Origin: Pseudomonadota bacterium | GTDB lineage: Bacteria > Pseudomonadota > Gammaproteobacteria > Burkholderiales > Sulfuriferulaceae | DNA length: 64,000 nucleotides | Reading direction: 5' to 3' | Assembly (NCBI GenBank): GCA_021786845.1 | Contig: JAJYMO010000035.1 | Coordinates: 1 to 64,000, forward strand | In this document: in pieces, positions 32,588 through 42,824 of the stretch | How positions within the stretch are numbered: the first letter of the stretch is position 1 | Layout of the letters: each line of letters starts with the position of its first letter | Translations under genes and position numbers: made by a program | Notes under the pieces: model-generated | The model's database searches: none | Seen by the model: the letters and a program-made list of their open reading frames with translations, nothing else | Told to the model about the DNA's origin: nothing

Positions 32588-33945
32588 TGGGCAGAAAATA
32601 TTTCGGTACGGATGGTATTCGTGGTCGGGTCGGTGTTTACCCCATTACACCTGATTTTGTCATGCGGCTGGGTTATGCAGCAGGAAAGGTGCTGGTTCGT
32701 GAGCGTTGTACCCTGAAGCCCGGTGAGCATCCTGTGGTACTGATTGGTAAGGATACCCGTCTGTCTGGCTATATGCTGGAGGCAGCATTGCAGGCGGGGT
32801 TGTGTGCGGCAGGCGTTGATGTGCGTCTTGTTGGCCCTATGCCGACGCCGGCAGTGGCCTATTTAACCAAAGCATTGCGTTTGCAGGCAGGTATTGTGAT
32901 TTCAGCCTCACATAATCCCTATGAAGATAATGGCATCAAATTTTTTTCTTCCACGGGTGAAAAACTGTTGGACGAAATTGAGCGTGCTATTGAAGCAGAA
33001 TTAGAACGGGAATTGGTGACTTTCTCGTCGGCTGAATTAGGCCGGGTGAAACGCATTGATGATGCGCCTGCCCGGTATATTGAATTTTGCAAAAGTACTT
33101 TTCCCTTCGAACAGGATTTGCGGGGTGTAAGGATCGTTGTCGACTGTGCGAATGGTGCGACTTACCATATTGCACCCTCCGTGTTGCATGAGTTGGGTGC
33201 AGAAGTCATTTCTATCAATCATCAGCCCAATGGCACCAATATCAATGACCATTGTGGGGCAACTGATACAGTCCACCTGAGCGTAGCGGTATTGCAGCAT
33301 AAGGCTGATTTCGGCATTGCGTTGGATGGCGATGGTGATCGTGTCATGATGGCTGATGCAAACGGTCGTATATATAACGGCGATCAATTATTGTATGTGA
33401 TTGCTCGCTATCGCAAGGATACTGGAAAACTAAAGGGCGGAGTGGTAGGTACCTTGATGAGTAATTTGGGCTTGCAACATGCGTTAGGGCGATTGGCAAT
33501 CCCTTTTGTGCGCGCAAGTGTCGGTGATCGTTATGTGCTGGAAATGTTGGGTCAACATGAATGGCAGTTGGGGGGCGAGGCATCAGGACATCTTCTGTGT
33601 CTGGAAAAGCACACCACCGGTGATGGCATTATAGCGGCGTTACAGGTGTTGCATGCGCTGCGGGAAACCGGCATGTCGCTGGCTGATTATACGACGGATC
33701 TGTACATGTACCCGCAAACCATGATCAATGTGCAAGTAGACAAACAGGTGGATTTAAAGTCTGCATCGATACAGCAAGCGGTTGTGGAGGTGGAGGCGGG
33801 CATGGGAGACTGTGGCAGGGTGGTATTACGCGCTTCTGGCACAGAACCCCTGGTGCGGGTAATGGTAGAATGCGCAGAGGCAGCACAATCTGCGGCGTAT
33901 GCGGAGCATGTGGTTAAGGCCGTCAGGGCCGCCGCAAAAGGTTAA
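32587..33945 (+). CDS. glmM: phosphoglucosamine mutase
   Basis: 452 residues. Converts glucosamine-6-P to glucosamine-1-P for peptidoglycan and LPS. The catalytic serine is Ser108 in [15 protein letters not shown], the Mg-binding loop is [11 protein letters not shown], and the sugar-binding GGEASGH and phosphate-binding [12 protein letters not shown] motifs follow. The ATG at 32587 has AGAGGG upstream; an ATG two codons earlier is less well placed. Confidence 0.96.
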   Translation: MGRKYFGTDGIRGRVGVYPITPDFVMRLGYAAGKVLVRERCTLKPGEHPVVLIGKDTRLSGYMLEAALQAGLCAAGVDVRLVGPMPTPAVAYLTKALRLQAGIVISASHNPYEDNGIKFFSSTGEKLLDEIERAIEAELERELVTFSSAELGRVKRIDDAPARYIEFCKSTFPFEQDLRGVRIVVDCANGATYHIAPSVLHELGAEVISINHQPNGTNINDHCGATDTVHLSVAVLQHKADFGIALDGDGDRVMMADANGRIYNGDQLLYVIARYRKDTGKLKGGVVGTLMSNLGLQHALGRLAIPFVRASVGDRYVLEMLGQHEWQLGGEASGHLLCLEKHTTGDGIIAALQVLHALRETGMSLADYTTDLYMYPQTMINVQVDKQVDLKSASIQQAVVEVEAGMGDCGRVVLRASGTEPLVRVMVECAEAAQSAAYAEHVVKAVRAAAKG

Positions 33946-33963
33946 CGCGCCTATTGTTCAATA

Positions 33964-34214
33964 CCTGGGAGCCTGTCGGACTTAAAGGAAATCGGCTGCA
34001 AATCCGCCTGATCGGTGCATATTTCACCGCTTTTTTGGTCAATAGAACAACTATTGATCGGCAAAACCGGCAAATGGGGTAAGCAGGCATTTCGCCTTTC
34101 GGCGAAAACTCGCAAAATCTGCCCTCGCCCAGCCGAATTTTGCGAACAGCCGCTTTGCGGCTTGCCTGCTTGAACCACTTCGCTCCGATTCTTCAAGGCC
34201 GACAGGCTCCTAGG
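33964..34214. repeat. 251-bp MITE-like element with imperfect inverted ends
   Basis: 33964-33979 (CCTGGGAGCCTGTCGG) and 34199-34214 read in reverse (CCTAGGAGCCTGTCGG) match at 15 of 16 positions. Similarity continues inward imperfectly (ACTTAAAGGAAATCGG against CCTTGAAGAATCGG). Inside are short hairpins such as TTTCGCC/GGCGAAA and GCCGCTTTGCGGC. There is no reading frame of interest. It lies 18 bp after the glmM stop. Confidence 0.7.
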
Positions 34215-34305
34215 GCTCGTTAATAGATAATTGTCACATACGTTGCTGCATATTCGGGATGGATGCAAGCCTTGCAACGCTGCAGACGCCCGAATACGCG
34301 GCAAT
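34212..34305 (+). repeat. truncated copy of the 7116-7383 element
   Basis: Starts AGGGCTCGTTAATAGATAAT and follows the left half of the 7116 element through TGTCACATACGTTGCTG and ATTCGGGATGGATGCAAG to CCCGAATACGCGGCAA. About 35 bp present in the other copy between two TGCAAG direct repeats are missing, as expected from recombination between them. The right terminal repeat is absent. It abuts the end of the preceding element. Confidence 0.75.
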
Positions 34306-34350
34306 CCGCGAGCAGCCCCATCATTGTCCAACTTATTATTTCTTGGCGCC

Positions 34351-35112
34351 TTAGCCGAATTTTCCCGTAATATAGTCTTCGGTTTCTTTTTTACTGGGGT
34401 TGGTAAAAATCACATCGGTGCGGCCAAACTCCATCATTTCACCCAGATACATATAGGCAGTATAGTCTGATACACGAGCCGCCTGCTGCATGCTGTGGGT
34501 CACGATGGCGATGGTGTATTCAGTTTTGAGTTCATGGATCAGTTCTTCGATGCGTGCTGTAGAGATTGGGTCTAACGCGGAGGCCGGTTCATCGAGTAAA
34601 AGCACTTCGGGTTTGACGGCAATGCCACGTGCGATGCAAAGGCGTTGTTGTTGCCCACCTGACAAGCTGTATCCACTTTGTCCCAGTTTGTCTTTCACTT
34701 CATTCCACAGCGCTGCTTTTTTAAGTGCCCATTCAACACGGTCAGACAACTCTGAACGTGACAGTCGTTGATACAGTTTGATCCCAAAAGCAATATTATC
34801 GAAAATTGACATGGGGAAGGGGGTTGGCTTTTGAAAAACCATACCAACCCGGGCGCGAAGATGGTTTAAATCGGTTTTTTTGTCGAGTATGTCGACATCA
34901 TCCAGCAAAATTTTCCCTTCAGCACGTTGCCCCGGATAAAGGTCATACATGCGATTCAAGGTGCGCAACAAGGTGGATTTGCCGCAACCGGAAGGGCCGA
35001 TAAAGGCCGTCACCTGGTTGCTGGGGATATCCAGATTAATATCCTTGAGTGCATGGTCTTTGCCATAGTAAAAATCAACATTGCGCAGACTGAATTTGAT
35101 GTGGTGTGCCAT
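34351..35112 (-). CDS. pstB: phosphate ABC transporter ATP-binding protein
   Basis: 253 residues. Walker [10 protein letters not shown], signature [16 protein letters not shown] and Walker [14 protein letters not shown] are intact, followed by the PstB-typical [20 protein letters not shown]. Last gene of the pstSCAB cluster; no phoU follows, since the two repeat elements and glmM lie next. Confidence 0.97.
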   Translation of the reverse strand: MAHHIKFSLRNVDFYYGKDHALKDINLDIPSNQVTAFIGPSGCGKSTLLRTLNRMYDLYPGQRAEGKILLDDVDILDKKTDLNHLRARVGMVFQKPTPFPMSIFDNIAFGIKLYQRLSRSELSDRVEWALKKAALWNEVKDKLGQSGYSLSGGQQQRLCIARGIAVKPEVLLLDEPASALDPISTARIEELIHELKTEYTIAIVTHSMQQAARVSDYTAYMYLGEMMEFGRTDVIFTNPSKKETEDYITGKFG

Positions 35113-35151
35113 AAGGTACTCGCGAAAATGAAGCGGTGCTTTCTAATAGGG

Positions 35152-35985
35152 TTATTTTTGTTTAAACAGAGAACGGGCCAGAATGTTCAATACCAGGACG
35201 GCAATCGTGATTAACAAGGCGCCAGACCATGCCAAAGATTGCCAGTCATCATAAGGACTCATCGCCATTTGGAAGATGACAACCGGTAAATTGGCCATGG
35301 GCGCATTCATGTTGGTGCTAAGAAATTGATTATTTAATGCGGTAAACAGGAGCGGTGCTGTTTCTCCGCTGATACGGGCTACCGCCAGCAGCACACCCGT
35401 CAGCATCCCCGCCTTGGCGGCACGCCAGGTGATTAAGGTGACAATCATCCAGCGTGGTGCGCCCAAAGCGGCTGCGGCTTCACGCATGGTGTCCGGAATG
35501 AGTTTCAGCATGTCCTCTGTGGTGCGTACGACCACCGGAATGACCAATAATGACAGGGCGAATACGCCAGCCCAACCTGAAAAATGGTGCACGCTGGTGA
35601 CGTAGATTTCGTAGATAAACAAACCAATAATAATCGAGGGCGCCGACAGCAAGATGTCGTTGATGAAGCGCGTGACCGGCGCCAGCCAACCCTGTTGCCC
35701 AAATTCAGAAAGATAGGTGCCAGCCATGATGCCTATCGGTGTGCCCAGTACCGTGGCCAGTATTGTCATGCCCAGGCTGCCGACAATGGCATTAAGCAGG
35801 CCCCCATCGCTTCCGGGCGCGGGAGTAATTTCGGTAAACAGTTTCAGGCTTAGTCCCTTGAATCCAAAATCCAGCAAAACCCATAAAATCCAGCCTAAGG
35901 CCAGCAAACCAATCAGCATGGCTGCGGCAGAAATCATCAGGTTAAACCGGTTTATCAGCTTGCGCTGGGCATAGTGTGAAAGCAT
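35152..35985 (-). CDS. pstA: phosphate ABC transporter permease PstA
   Basis: 277 residues with six membrane helices. The permease loop motif [21 protein letters not shown] (EAA motif) contacts Pst[21 protein letters not shown] is typical of PstA. Starts 8 bp after pstC. Confidence 0.95.
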   Translation of the reverse strand: MLSHYAQRKLINRFNLMISAAAMLIGLLALGWILWVLLDFGFKGLSLKLFTEITPAPGSDGGLLNAIVGSLGMTILATVLGTPIGIMAGTYLSEFGQQGWLAPVTRFINDILLSAPSIIIGLFIYEIYVTSVHHFSGWAGVFALSLLVIPVVVRTTEDMLKLIPDTMREAAAALGAPRWMIVTLITWRAAKAGMLTGVLLAVARISGETAPLLFTALNNQFLSTNMNAPMANLPVVIFQMAMSPYDDWQSLAWSGALLITIAVLVLNILARSLFKQK

Positions 35986-35993
35986 GGGTAATC

Positions 35994-36962
35994 CTAGGTT
36001 TTCGTGCCTTCCTGTTTGCGCATTTGCAGTAACAGGAGTTTTGAGATGGCCAATACCACAAAGGTAATGAAGAACAGGATGAGGCCCAGTTCAATTAATG
36101 AAGATGTATACATATCACCCACGGCTTCAGTAAATTCATTGGCCAAAGCCGAAGAAATGGTGTTGCCGGGCATCAAGAGTGAAGAACTGAGGTCATGTGA
36201 GTTGCCGATAACGAAGGTAACGGCCATGGTTTCACCGAATGCCCTGCCTAAACCCAGCATGATGCCACCCACGACACCAATTCGGGTATAAGGCAGAACG
36301 ATAAAACGTGCAACTTCCCAAGTGGTCGATCCCAGGCCATAGGCGGATTCTTTGAGCATAGGCGGGACAATTTCGAATACATCGCGCATCACGGAGGCAA
36401 TGTAAGGAATCACCATGATGGCCAAAATTAAGCTGGCAGTTAATACACCTATGCCCATGGGGGCGCCCTGGAAAAGAAAACCGAGTATGGGTAAGCTGCC
36501 TAAATGGTCAATGAGCCAGGGTTCGACGTGGTCGCCAAAAAATGGGGCGAAAACAAACAGTCCCCACATGCCATAAATGATACTGGGAATACCGGCAAGT
36601 AGCTCAATCGCGATACCCAGAGGGCGTTTAAGCCAGTTGGGCGAGAGCTCGGTCAGAAATAATGCGATACCAAAACTGATGGGTACGCCGATCAATAAAG
36701 CGATAAAAGAAGTGATGAGCGTTCCTGCAATGGGTACTAAACCGCCAAATTGCTCTGTGACCGGATTCCATTCTTTGCCAAAGATGAAACCGAAGCCGAA
36801 TTTATGTAAGCTGGGCCAGCTTCCAATGATCAGTGACAGAAGAATACCCAAGAGTAAAATGAATACCACCAACGCGAAAAAGCGGGTGAGGTTGATAAAC
36901 ACAGTGTCCTGGATCGCAAAACGCAGGCTGGTGCTTTTATTCGCCGAGGACTGGTTGAGCAT
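35994..36962 (-). CDS. pstC: phosphate ABC transporter permease PstC
   Basis: About 322 residues with six membrane helices. [19 protein letters not shown] and the EAA loop [21 protein letters not shown] are diagnostic, and [19 protein letters not shown] follows. The ATG at 36962 has a weak GGAA upstream; an ATG four codons earlier (36974) is possible. It is separated from pstS by 177 bp that hold a hairpin and an AT-rich segment with a minus-strand TATAAT (36992-36997), which may be an internal promoter. Confidence 0.94.
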   Translation of the reverse strand: MLNQSSANKSTSLRFAIQDTVFINLTRFFALVVFILLLGILLSLIIGSWPSLHKFGFGFIFGKEWNPVTEQFGGLVPIAGTLITSFIALLIGVPISFGIALFLTELSPNWLKRPLGIAIELLAGIPSIIYGMWGLFVFAPFFGDHVEPWLIDHLGSLPILGFLFQGAPMGIGVLTASLILAIMVIPYIASVMRDVFEIVPPMLKESAYGLGSTTWEVARFIVLPYTRIGVVGGIMLGLGRAFGETMAVTFVIGNSHDLSSSLLMPGNTISSALANEFTEAVGDMYTSSLIELGLILFFITFVVLAISKLLLLQMRKQEGTKT

Positions 36963-37090
36963 TGATATTTCCATTAACGAAATTAGGTGCGATTATAGCG
37001 TGACAAACAAAAAAAATTGTAAAAATAACAGTATCGCTATAACATTAATTTATTGTTAAGACTTTGAAGTGGTCGCTTGCGTCAGCTGCC

Positions 37091-37125
37091 AAATGGGTGA
37101 TATGCGCTTGCACCATCACCCATTT
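37091..37125 (-). repeat. stem-loop between pstS and pstC
   Basis: AAATGGGTGA and TCACCCATTT form a perfect 10-bp stem with a 15-base loop, 15 bp after the pstS stop. There is no T-run on the transcribed strand, so it is more likely a transcript-protecting hairpin that raises pstS mRNA over pstCAB than a terminator. Confidence 0.5.
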
Positions 37126-37139
37126 ATCCTGGCATGATT

Positions 37140-38189
37140 TTACCAGATTGCTTTACCGCTGTTGTCACGAATGTTCTGTGTCCAACTTGTTTCAATGAGT
37201 TTGGTGACTGATTTAGGCAAGGTGACATAATCCAGACTTGCGGCCAGTTGGTCACCATTGGCATAGGCCCAGTCAAAAAATTTCAGCACGATTTTCGCAT
37301 TTTCGGGTTTGCTGGCGGTTTTGTGCATCAGTATGAAGGTGGCGCCGGTAATTGGCCAGCTCTGCAGGCCAGGTTCGTTGGTAAGAATTTCGTAGAAATC
37401 AGGCACATGAGCCCAGTCCGCACCGGCAGCCGCAGCTTGAATGTTGGCTGCGAAGGGTGCAACATACTGCCCGGCTTTGTTTTGCATCAACACATAGGCC
37501 ATTTTATTTTGTTTGGCGTAAGCGTATTCCACATAACCGACAGAACCCCGGATCTGTTTGACAAAAGACGCTACTCCTTCGTTACCTTTGCCGCCGACAC
37601 CCGCAGGCCAGGCCACAGCAGTGTCATTGCCTACTTTTTCTTTCCAGTCCGGGCTGATTTTACTCAAGTAATTGGTAAAAATAAACGTGGTGCCCGAGCC
37701 ATCAGAACGATGTACAACCGTAATGTGTGTGGCGGGCAATGCCAAACCCTTGTTCAGGGCCACAATTTCAGGATCATTCCATGCAATCACTTTCCCCATG
37801 TAAATATCGGACAGGGTTTTGCCGTTCAAGTGCATTTTTCCTGGCGCAACGCCAGGTATATTCACCACGGGCACCACGCCACCAATCACTGTGGGGAATT
37901 GCGTGAGACCATTTTTCGCCAGAGTTTCGGGAGAAAGGGGCATGTCTGTGGCACCAAAATCAACTGTGTTGGCTTCGATTTGTTTAATGCCCCCACCAGA
38001 ACCTATCGATTGATAATTCAAACTGACGCCGCTACTGGCCTTATAGGCTTCGGCCCATTTGGCGTAAATGGGGTAGCCAAACGTTGAACCGGCACCGGTC
38101 ATTTCGCCTGCGTGGGCAGCGGACATCAGGGTGGAACTTAAAGCCAGGGCTGTAAGCAAGGTGCGTGAGGTGGTTAGATTGATCATCAT
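37140..38189 (-). CDS. pstS: periplasmic phosphate-binding protein PstS
   Basis: 349 residues with a cleavable signal peptide (LLTALALSSTLMSAAHA, then GEMTGAGST). Phosphate-contacting segments GAGSTFGYPIYAKWAE, VDFGATDMPLS and VHRSDGSGTTFIF are conserved. RBS GGAG five bases before the first of two adjacent ATGs. Delivers phosphate to PstCAB and is controlled by the Pho box upstream. Confidence 0.96.
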   Translation of the reverse strand: MMINLTTSRTLLTALALSSTLMSAAHAGEMTGAGSTFGYPIYAKWAEAYKASSGVSLNYQSIGSGGGIKQIEANTVDFGATDMPLSPETLAKNGLTQFPTVIGGVVPVVNIPGVAPGKMHLNGKTLSDIYMGKVIAWNDPEIVALNKGLALPATHITVVHRSDGSGTTFIFTNYLSKISPDWKEKVGNDTAVAWPAGVGGKGNEGVASFVKQIRGSVGYVEYAYAKQNKMAYVLMQNKAGQYVAPFAANIQAAAAGADWAHVPDFYEILTNEPGLQSWPITGATFILMHKTASKPENAKIVLKFFDWAYANGDQLAASLDYVTLPKSVTKLIETSWTQNIRDNSGKAIW

Positions 38190-38300
38190 TTAATCTCCAT
38201 GGTTGATGTGATGAGTATAAGGTCAGGTGTGACTTCAAATCAGGCGGAATATCACCACACGAAAAAATATTAATATTACTCCGCAGATTTTATCTTAAAG

Positions 38301-38320
38301 ATATGACAAAATTGTGACGA
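38301..38320 (-). promoter_or_regulatory. Pho box upstream of pstS
   Basis: The minus strand reads TCGTCACAATTTTGTCATAT, close to the PhoB consensus of two TGTCATA-type 7-mers in an 11-bp direct repeat; the second is perfect. A TAAAAT -10-like box follows about 10 bases later. This predicts PhoB activation under phosphate starvation. phoBR are not in the window. Confidence 0.75.
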
Positions 38321-38386
38321 TTTGTAGGGTCGGCTGACTTGATTGCTGCGTGCCTGTCCCGGCAAGCAGCAAATCTCGCACAACAA

Positions 38387-38416
38387 TTGACCAAACGACC
38401 AAAAAGTGTGTACTAT
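38387..38416 (+). promoter_or_regulatory. sigma-70 promoter for tpiA
   Basis: TTGACC is followed after 18 bp by TACTAT, 27 bp upstream of the tpiA ATG. It is divergent from the pstS promoter. Confidence 0.7.
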
Positions 38417-38442
38417 AGCGCGTTTGATTATCGAGGTGGGAC

Positions 38443-39213
38443 ATGCGGCAAAAACTGGTCGCGGGTAATTGGAAAATGCATGGTAGCCTGCAATCCAATC
38501 AGGTTTTGCTTGCGCAACTGCGTGAAAAACTGGATGCGAAGCTCGGTGCGCAATGTGCTCGTCTGGAAGTGTTGGTGTGTGTGCCCGCGCCCTACCTGGC
38601 GCAAGTGCAATCCTCCCTGAGCGGCTCATCTATTGCGTGGGGTGCGCAAAATGTGAGTCAACACAAGTCAGGCGCTTACACCGGTGAGATTTCAACCAGT
38701 ATGTTGCAGGATTTCGGGTGTCGTCATGTGTTAATTGGGCATTCCGAGCGGCGCGGCATGTATGGGGAAACGGATTTTGTGGTGGCTGCCAAGTTTAAGG
38801 CGGCTAAAGTGGCTGGGTTGATACCGGTTTTGTGTGTGGGGGAAACTCTGCAGGAGCGTGAGTCGGGTGTGACAGAATCTGTGATTGCGCGGCAAATCGA
38901 CGCGGTGCTGGAAGTGTCCGGCATTGACGGTTTTTGGCAAACTGTGGTGGCGTATGAACCCGTGTGGGCAATCGGCACTGGAAAAACTGCCAGTCCCGGG
39001 CAGGCGCAGGCAGTGCATGCTTATATTCGGCAAAGGTTGTCTCAGCATCATGCTGGGTTGGCCGAGGAATTGCGCATTGTGTATGGGGGTAGTGTGAAAG
39101 CCGATAATGCGGCGGAATTGTTCGCGATGCCGGATATAGATGGTGGTTTGGTGGGCGGCGCTTCTTTGGTGTCCGCAGAGTTTGTTGCGATTTGTGAGGC
39201 AGCCTGTTCTTGA
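38443..39213 (+). CDS. tpiA: triosephosphate isomerase
   Basis: 256-residue glycolytic enzyme. N-terminal substrate lysine in AGNWKMHG, catalytic His in LIGHSERR, catalytic Glu in VAYEPVWAIGTGKTAS, and phosphate-binding YGGSVKADN and DGGLVGGASL are all present. RBS GAGGTGGG. Followed by secG, as usual in this group. Confidence 0.97.
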   Translation: MRQKLVAGNWKMHGSLQSNQVLLAQLREKLDAKLGAQCARLEVLVCVPAPYLAQVQSSLSGSSIAWGAQNVSQHKSGAYTGEISTSMLQDFGCRHVLIGHSERRGMYGETDFVVAAKFKAAKVAGLIPVLCVGETLQERESGVTESVIARQIDAVLEVSGIDGFWQTVVAYEPVWAIGTGKTASPGQAQAVHAYIRQRLSQHHAGLAEELRIVYGGSVKADNAAELFAMPDIDGGLVGGASLVSAEFVAICEAACS

Positions 39214-39238
39214 ATGGGGTGGCTGAAAGGGTTAAAAT

Positions 39239-39646
39239 TTGGAAACGCTGGTTTTGATAGTGCACCTGATGGTGGCGACCGCTTTGGTAGTGATGGTATT
39301 GCTACAGCAAGGTAAAGGCGCTGACATGGGTGCTTCGTTTGGGAGTGGGGCTTCGGGCAGTTTGTTCGGTGCTTCAGGTTCAGCCAACTTTTTGAGCAGA
39401 ACAACAGCCGTTTTGGCGACGATTTTTTTTATCACCAGTCTTTTGTTGACATATCTTTCGAGTCGGCAGCATACGTCAGTGGGCGTGATGCAGACGCAAA
39501 TGCCGTTGCAAATGCAGGTTCCTTTACCCAAGGCATTGCCAACAGTTAAACCCGTCGCCCCAGTCTCTGTGAGTGCACCGCCTGCGGGGGGAAATAAGTC
39601 GGCTTCAAGCAACGGCCAGTCAAAAGCTGGGGAAATTCCCAAGTAA
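39239..39646 (+). CDS. secG: preprotein translocase subunit SecG
   Basis: 135 residues. Two membrane helices flank the conserved cytoplasmic loop [20 protein letters not shown]. An extended Pro/Ser/Lys tail follows and is longer than in E. coli. Starts at TTG ([10 protein letters not shown]), with AAAGGG nine bases upstream; no in-frame ATG precedes the first helix. It stands between tpiA and tRNA-Leu. Confidence 0.92.
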   Translation: METLVLIVHLMVATALVVMVLLQQGKGADMGASFGSGASGSLFGASGSANFLSRTTAVLATIFFITSLLLTYLSSRQHTSVGVMQTQMPLQMQVPLPKALPTVKPVAPVSVSAPPAGGNKSASSNGQSKAGEIPK

Positions 39647-39695
39647 TCAGGAGTTGTTGCATCGGGACGGTGTATCTTTCCGTCTTGTCAAACAG

Positions 39696-39780
39696 GCCGA
39701 CGTGGTGAAATTGGTAGACACGCTATCTTGAGGGGGTAGTGGCGTAAGCTGTGCGAGTTCGAGTCTCGCCGTCGGCACCA
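39696..39780 (+). tRNA. tRNA-Leu (anticodon GAG)
   Basis: 85 nt including the encoded CCA. Acceptor stem GCCGACG/CGTCGGC, D-arm TGGTGAAATTGGTAGACAC, anticodon stem CTATC/GGTAG around loop TTGAGGG (anticodon GAG), a class II variable arm (GTGGCGTAAGCTGTG region) and T-arm with GTTCGAGTC. It lies between secG and nuoA, a conserved betaproteobacterial position. Confidence 0.96.
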
Positions 39781-39940
39781 GAATTGTTTTAAAGCGAAAC
39801 AGATTTAAGGCGCAATTGAATTAATCATGATGTGGTAAGGGTCGTTCTGAACAAATGAGCCCCAAGTTCTGTAGCGAGCTGATTTTGCAGATGTTTTATG
39901 TGCGACACCTATGACACCATATCCCTCGTACGGAGTGGCG

Positions 39941-39962
39941 CAACAAATTTTAAAATTTGTTG
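39941..39962. promoter_or_regulatory. perfect 22-bp AT-rich palindrome upstream of nuoA
   Basis: CAACAAATTTT followed by its exact reverse complement, with TGGCG directly repeated on both sides. It lies 73 bp before the nuoA ATG. No T-run or G+C stem suggests a terminator, so a dimeric-repressor operator for the complex I operon is a possibility. Confidence 0.45.
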
Positions 39963-40035
39963 GGTGGCGAGCTCATTGAGCACTGCAGGCTGCAAACTTG
40001 CGTCTGAACAATGGCTGTAACAGAGGAGGTTTGTC

Positions 40036-40392
40036 ATGCTGGATAATTATTTTCCTGTACTGGTATTTGTTCTGGTCGGGTTGCTGGTAGGGATCATTCC
40101 CATCTTGATGGGTTGGTTGTTGGCGCCCAATCGTCCTGACGCAGATAAATTATCACCCTACGAATGCGGATTTAATGCATTTGAAGATGCGCGGATGAAA
40201 TTCGATGTGCGCTACTATCTCGTGGCGATATTATTCATTCTGTTCGATTTGGAAATTGCATTTTTGTTTCCCTGGGCGATCGTTTTGCCAGAAATAGGTT
40301 TGTTTGGCTATCTTGCGATGGTACTGTTTTTAGGTATTCTGGTGGTTGGTTTTGTCTATGAATGGAAAAAAGGGGCGCTAGAATGGGAATAG
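40036..40392 (+). CDS. nuoA: NADH-quinone oxidoreductase subunit A
   Basis: 118 residues with three membrane helices. The conserved loop [24 protein letters not shown] links helices 1 and 2 near the quinone site and holds the key cysteine. A strong RBS (AGAGGAGGT) precedes the ATG. First gene of a complete 14-gene complex I operon. Overlaps nuoB by 10 bp. Confidence 0.97.
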   Translation: MLDNYFPVLVFVLVGLLVGIIPILMGWLLAPNRPDADKLSPYECGFNAFEDARMKFDVRYYLVAILFILFDLEIAFLFPWAIVLPEIGLFGYLAMVLFLGILVVGFVYEWKKGALEWE

Positions 40393-40859
40393 AAGGCGTT
40401 TTAGAGCAGGGGTTTGTCACCGCCTCCGCTGACAAACTGATTAACTGGATGCGTACAGGTTCATTGTGGCCCATGACTTTTGGTTTGGCGTGCTGCGCTG
40501 TGGAAATGATGCAAGCCGGGGCTGCACGTTATGATCTGGACCGATTCGGTGTGGTATTTCGGGGCAGTCCGCGTCAATCAGATGTGATGATCGTGGCGGG
40601 TACTTTATGTAACAAAATGGCACCGGCGTTGCGCAAAGTTTATGATCAGATGGCAGAGCCGCGCTGGGTGATTTCGATGGGGTCATGTGCCAACGGTGGC
40701 GGTTACTACCATTACTCTTATTCCGTGGTACGGGGCTGCGATCGAATTGTGCCGGTGGATATTTATGTGCCGGGGTGCCCACCGACGGCAGAGGCGTTGT
40801 TATACGGCATTATCCAGTTGCAAAACCGGATTAAACGTACCAATACCATTGCACGATAA
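40383..40859 (+). CDS. nuoB: NADH-quinone oxidoreductase subunit B
   Basis: 158 residues carrying the terminal N2 [4Fe-4S] cluster. Ligand motifs [25 protein letters not shown] and [14 protein letters not shown] are intact. AAGGGG precedes the ATG ([11 protein letters not shown]). It lies inside the end of nuoA. Confidence 0.97.
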   Translation: MGIEGVLEQGFVTASADKLINWMRTGSLWPMTFGLACCAVEMMQAGAARYDLDRFGVVFRGSPRQSDVMIVAGTLCNKMAPALRKVYDQMAEPRWVISMGSCANGGGYYHYSYSVVRGCDRIVPVDIYVPGCPPTAEALLYGIIQLQNRIKRTNTIAR

Positions 40860-40877
40860 TTTTTGGGGCGTGTGGCT

Positions 40878-41474
40878 ATGAATGCATCATTGGAAAGTTT
40901 ATCGGTGTCGTTGCTGACTGCACTGGGTTCGAAAGCGCTGCGTCAAGTTGAAGTGCTGGATGAAGTGACGGTAGAAATCCATGCGAAGGATCTGCTGGTG
41001 GTCATGACCACGCTGCGTGATCACCCCGCTTTGCGTTTTGAACAATTAATTGATCTGTGTGGTGTGGACTACGCCCACTATCGCGAAGGTGAATGGCAGG
41101 CTGGACGTTTTGCTGTGGTCTATCACCTGCTTTCAATTTCGAAAAATCGGCGGGTACGCGTGCGCACATTTGTCGAACACGATGATTTTCCGCTTGTTTC
41201 CAGTGTGGTTTCTATTTGGCCATCTGCCAATTGGTATGAGCGTGAAGCATTTGATTTATTTGGGATTGTTTTTGAAGGACACCCTGATTTGCGCCGCATT
41301 TTGACGGATTATGGTTTCGTGGGCCATCCATTCCGTAAGGATTTTCCGGTGTCAGGTGAGGTGGAAATGCGTTATGACGAGGCAACACGCAGAGTGATTT
41401 ATCAACCGGTCAGCATTGCGCCACGTGAAATTACGCCGCGTATTGTGCGCGAACCAAACTATGGAGAGGCATGA
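40878..41474 (+). CDS. nuoC: NADH-quinone oxidoreductase subunit C
   Basis: 198 residues, the 30-kDa subunit of the peripheral arm. The signature [31 protein letters not shown]-type segment is present from about residue 118. It is separate from nuoD, unlike the fused nuoCD of enterobacteria. The ATG ([10 protein letters not shown]) is preferred to an in-frame TTG and GTG just upstream. Confidence 0.96.
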   Translation: MNASLESLSVSLLTALGSKALRQVEVLDEVTVEIHAKDLLVVMTTLRDHPALRFEQLIDLCGVDYAHYREGEWQAGRFAVVYHLLSISKNRRVRVRTFVEHDDFPLVSSVVSIWPSANWYEREAFDLFGIVFEGHPDLRRILTDYGFVGHPFRKDFPVSGEVEMRYDEATRRVIYQPVSIAPREITPRIVREPNYGEA

Positions 41475-41477
41475 GCC

Positions 41478-42731
41478 ATGGCAGAAATTCGTAATTACAC
41501 CATGAATTTTGGCCCACAGCACCCCGCAGCGCATGGTGTTTTGCGCTTGGTGCTGGAGCTGGATGGCGAAGTGGTTGAGCGTGCCGACCCGCATATTGGC
41601 TTGCTGCATCGCGGCACAGAGAAACTGGCAGAAAGTAAAACTTTTTTGCAGAATCTGCCTTATATGGATCGTCTTGATTATGTGTCCATGATGAGCAACG
41701 AACATGCTTATGTCATGGCAGTAGAAAAGCTGCTTAATTTGGCTGTCCCGGAACGGGCGCAGTATATTCGGGTCATGTTTGACGAAATCACCCGCATCCT
41801 GAATCATTTGCTTTGGCTGGGCGCTCATGCTTTGGACGTGGGTGCCATGACAGTATTCCTCTATGCGTTTCGTGAGCGTGAGGATTTGATGGATTGTTAT
41901 GAGGCAGTCTCCGGTGCTCGACTCCATGCTGCATATTACCGTCCAGGTGGTGTCTACCGTGATTTGCCGGACACCATGCCCCAGTACCAGCCCTCCAAAA
42001 TTCATGATGCAGCCGCTGTGCGAGAAATGAACGCAAATCGCCAGGGTTCGTTGCTGGATTTTATTGAAGACTTCACCCGTCGTTTTGATACGTATGTGGA
42101 CGAATATGAAACATTGCTGACAGATAACCGAATTTGGAAACAGCGTACTGTGGGGATAGGCGTGGTCAGTCCAGAGCGGGCCTTGGCGTTGGGTTTTTCA
42201 GGACCCATGCTGCGCGGTTCCGGTGTGGCTTGGGATTTGCGCAAAAAACAGCCCTATGAGGTTTATGACCGCATGGAGTTTGATATTCCAGTGGGTGTAA
42301 CAGGCGATTGTTACGATCGTTATTTGGTGCGCATGGAAGAAATGCGGCAATCCAACCGTATTATCAAGCAATGTATCACGTGGTTGCGGCACCACCCCGG
42401 GCCGGTGATGTCGGACAACACCAAAGTGGCACCCCCTTCCCGGTTAGACATGAAGCAAAACATGGAAGCCATGATCCATCACTTTAAACTGTTTACTGAA
42501 GGCATGCATGTGCCGGAGGGCGAGGTTTATGCGGCGGTAGAACATCCCAAGGGTGAGTTTGGCATTTATATGATATCGGATGGGGCGAACAAGCCTTATC
42601 GTATGAAAATCCGTGCGCCAGGGTATGCTCATTTGGCTGCGCTGGATGAAATGGCTCGCGGTCACATGATCGCAGACGTGGTAGCCATTATTGGCACACA
42701 AGATATTGTGTTTGGTGAGATTGATCGTTAA
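41478..42731 (+). CDS. nuoD: NADH-quinone oxidoreductase subunit D
   Basis: 417-residue 49-kDa subunit forming the quinone pocket with Nuo[16 protein letters not shown] at the N terminus, [13 protein letters not shown] and the C-terminal [20 protein letters not shown] are diagnostic. RBS GGAG. A 93-bp spacer to nuoE follows. Confidence 0.97.
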   Translation: MAEIRNYTMNFGPQHPAAHGVLRLVLELDGEVVERADPHIGLLHRGTEKLAESKTFLQNLPYMDRLDYVSMMSNEHAYVMAVEKLLNLAVPERAQYIRVMFDEITRILNHLLWLGAHALDVGAMTVFLYAFREREDLMDCYEAVSGARLHAAYYRPGGVYRDLPDTMPQYQPSKIHDAAAVREMNANRQGSLLDFIEDFTRRFDTYVDEYETLLTDNRIWKQRTVGIGVVSPERALALGFSGPMLRGSGVAWDLRKKQPYEVYDRMEFDIPVGVTGDCYDRYLVRMEEMRQSNRIIKQCITWLRHHPGPVMSDNTKVAPPSRLDMKQNMEAMIHHFKLFTEGMHVPEGEVYAAVEHPKGEFGIYMISDGANKPYRMKIRAPGYAHLAALDEMARGHMIADVVAIIGTQDIVFGEIDR

Positions 42732-42824
42732 TATTTTAGAGGTGTTTGTTCTGTAAAGAGATTATTTACATAATGTGGCTGTGTTCATTGTATAAAGGTC
42801 TCATGAAAAGATAAAGGTGCTTGA

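Noticed and set aside
37248-38087. 279-codon open frame antisense to pstS
   Set aside because: It lies wholly opposite a convincing PstS with signal peptide and conserved motifs. The translation has no recognisable domain, and no ribosome-binding site was evident.
39781-40035. Possible small gene between tRNA-Leu and nuoA
   Set aside because: Only short frames without ribosome-binding sites; the stretch is better described as leader with a palindrome.
41352-42005. 217-codon open frame antisense to nuoC/nuoD
   Set aside because: Overlaps two strongly supported nuo genes and has no family resemblance.
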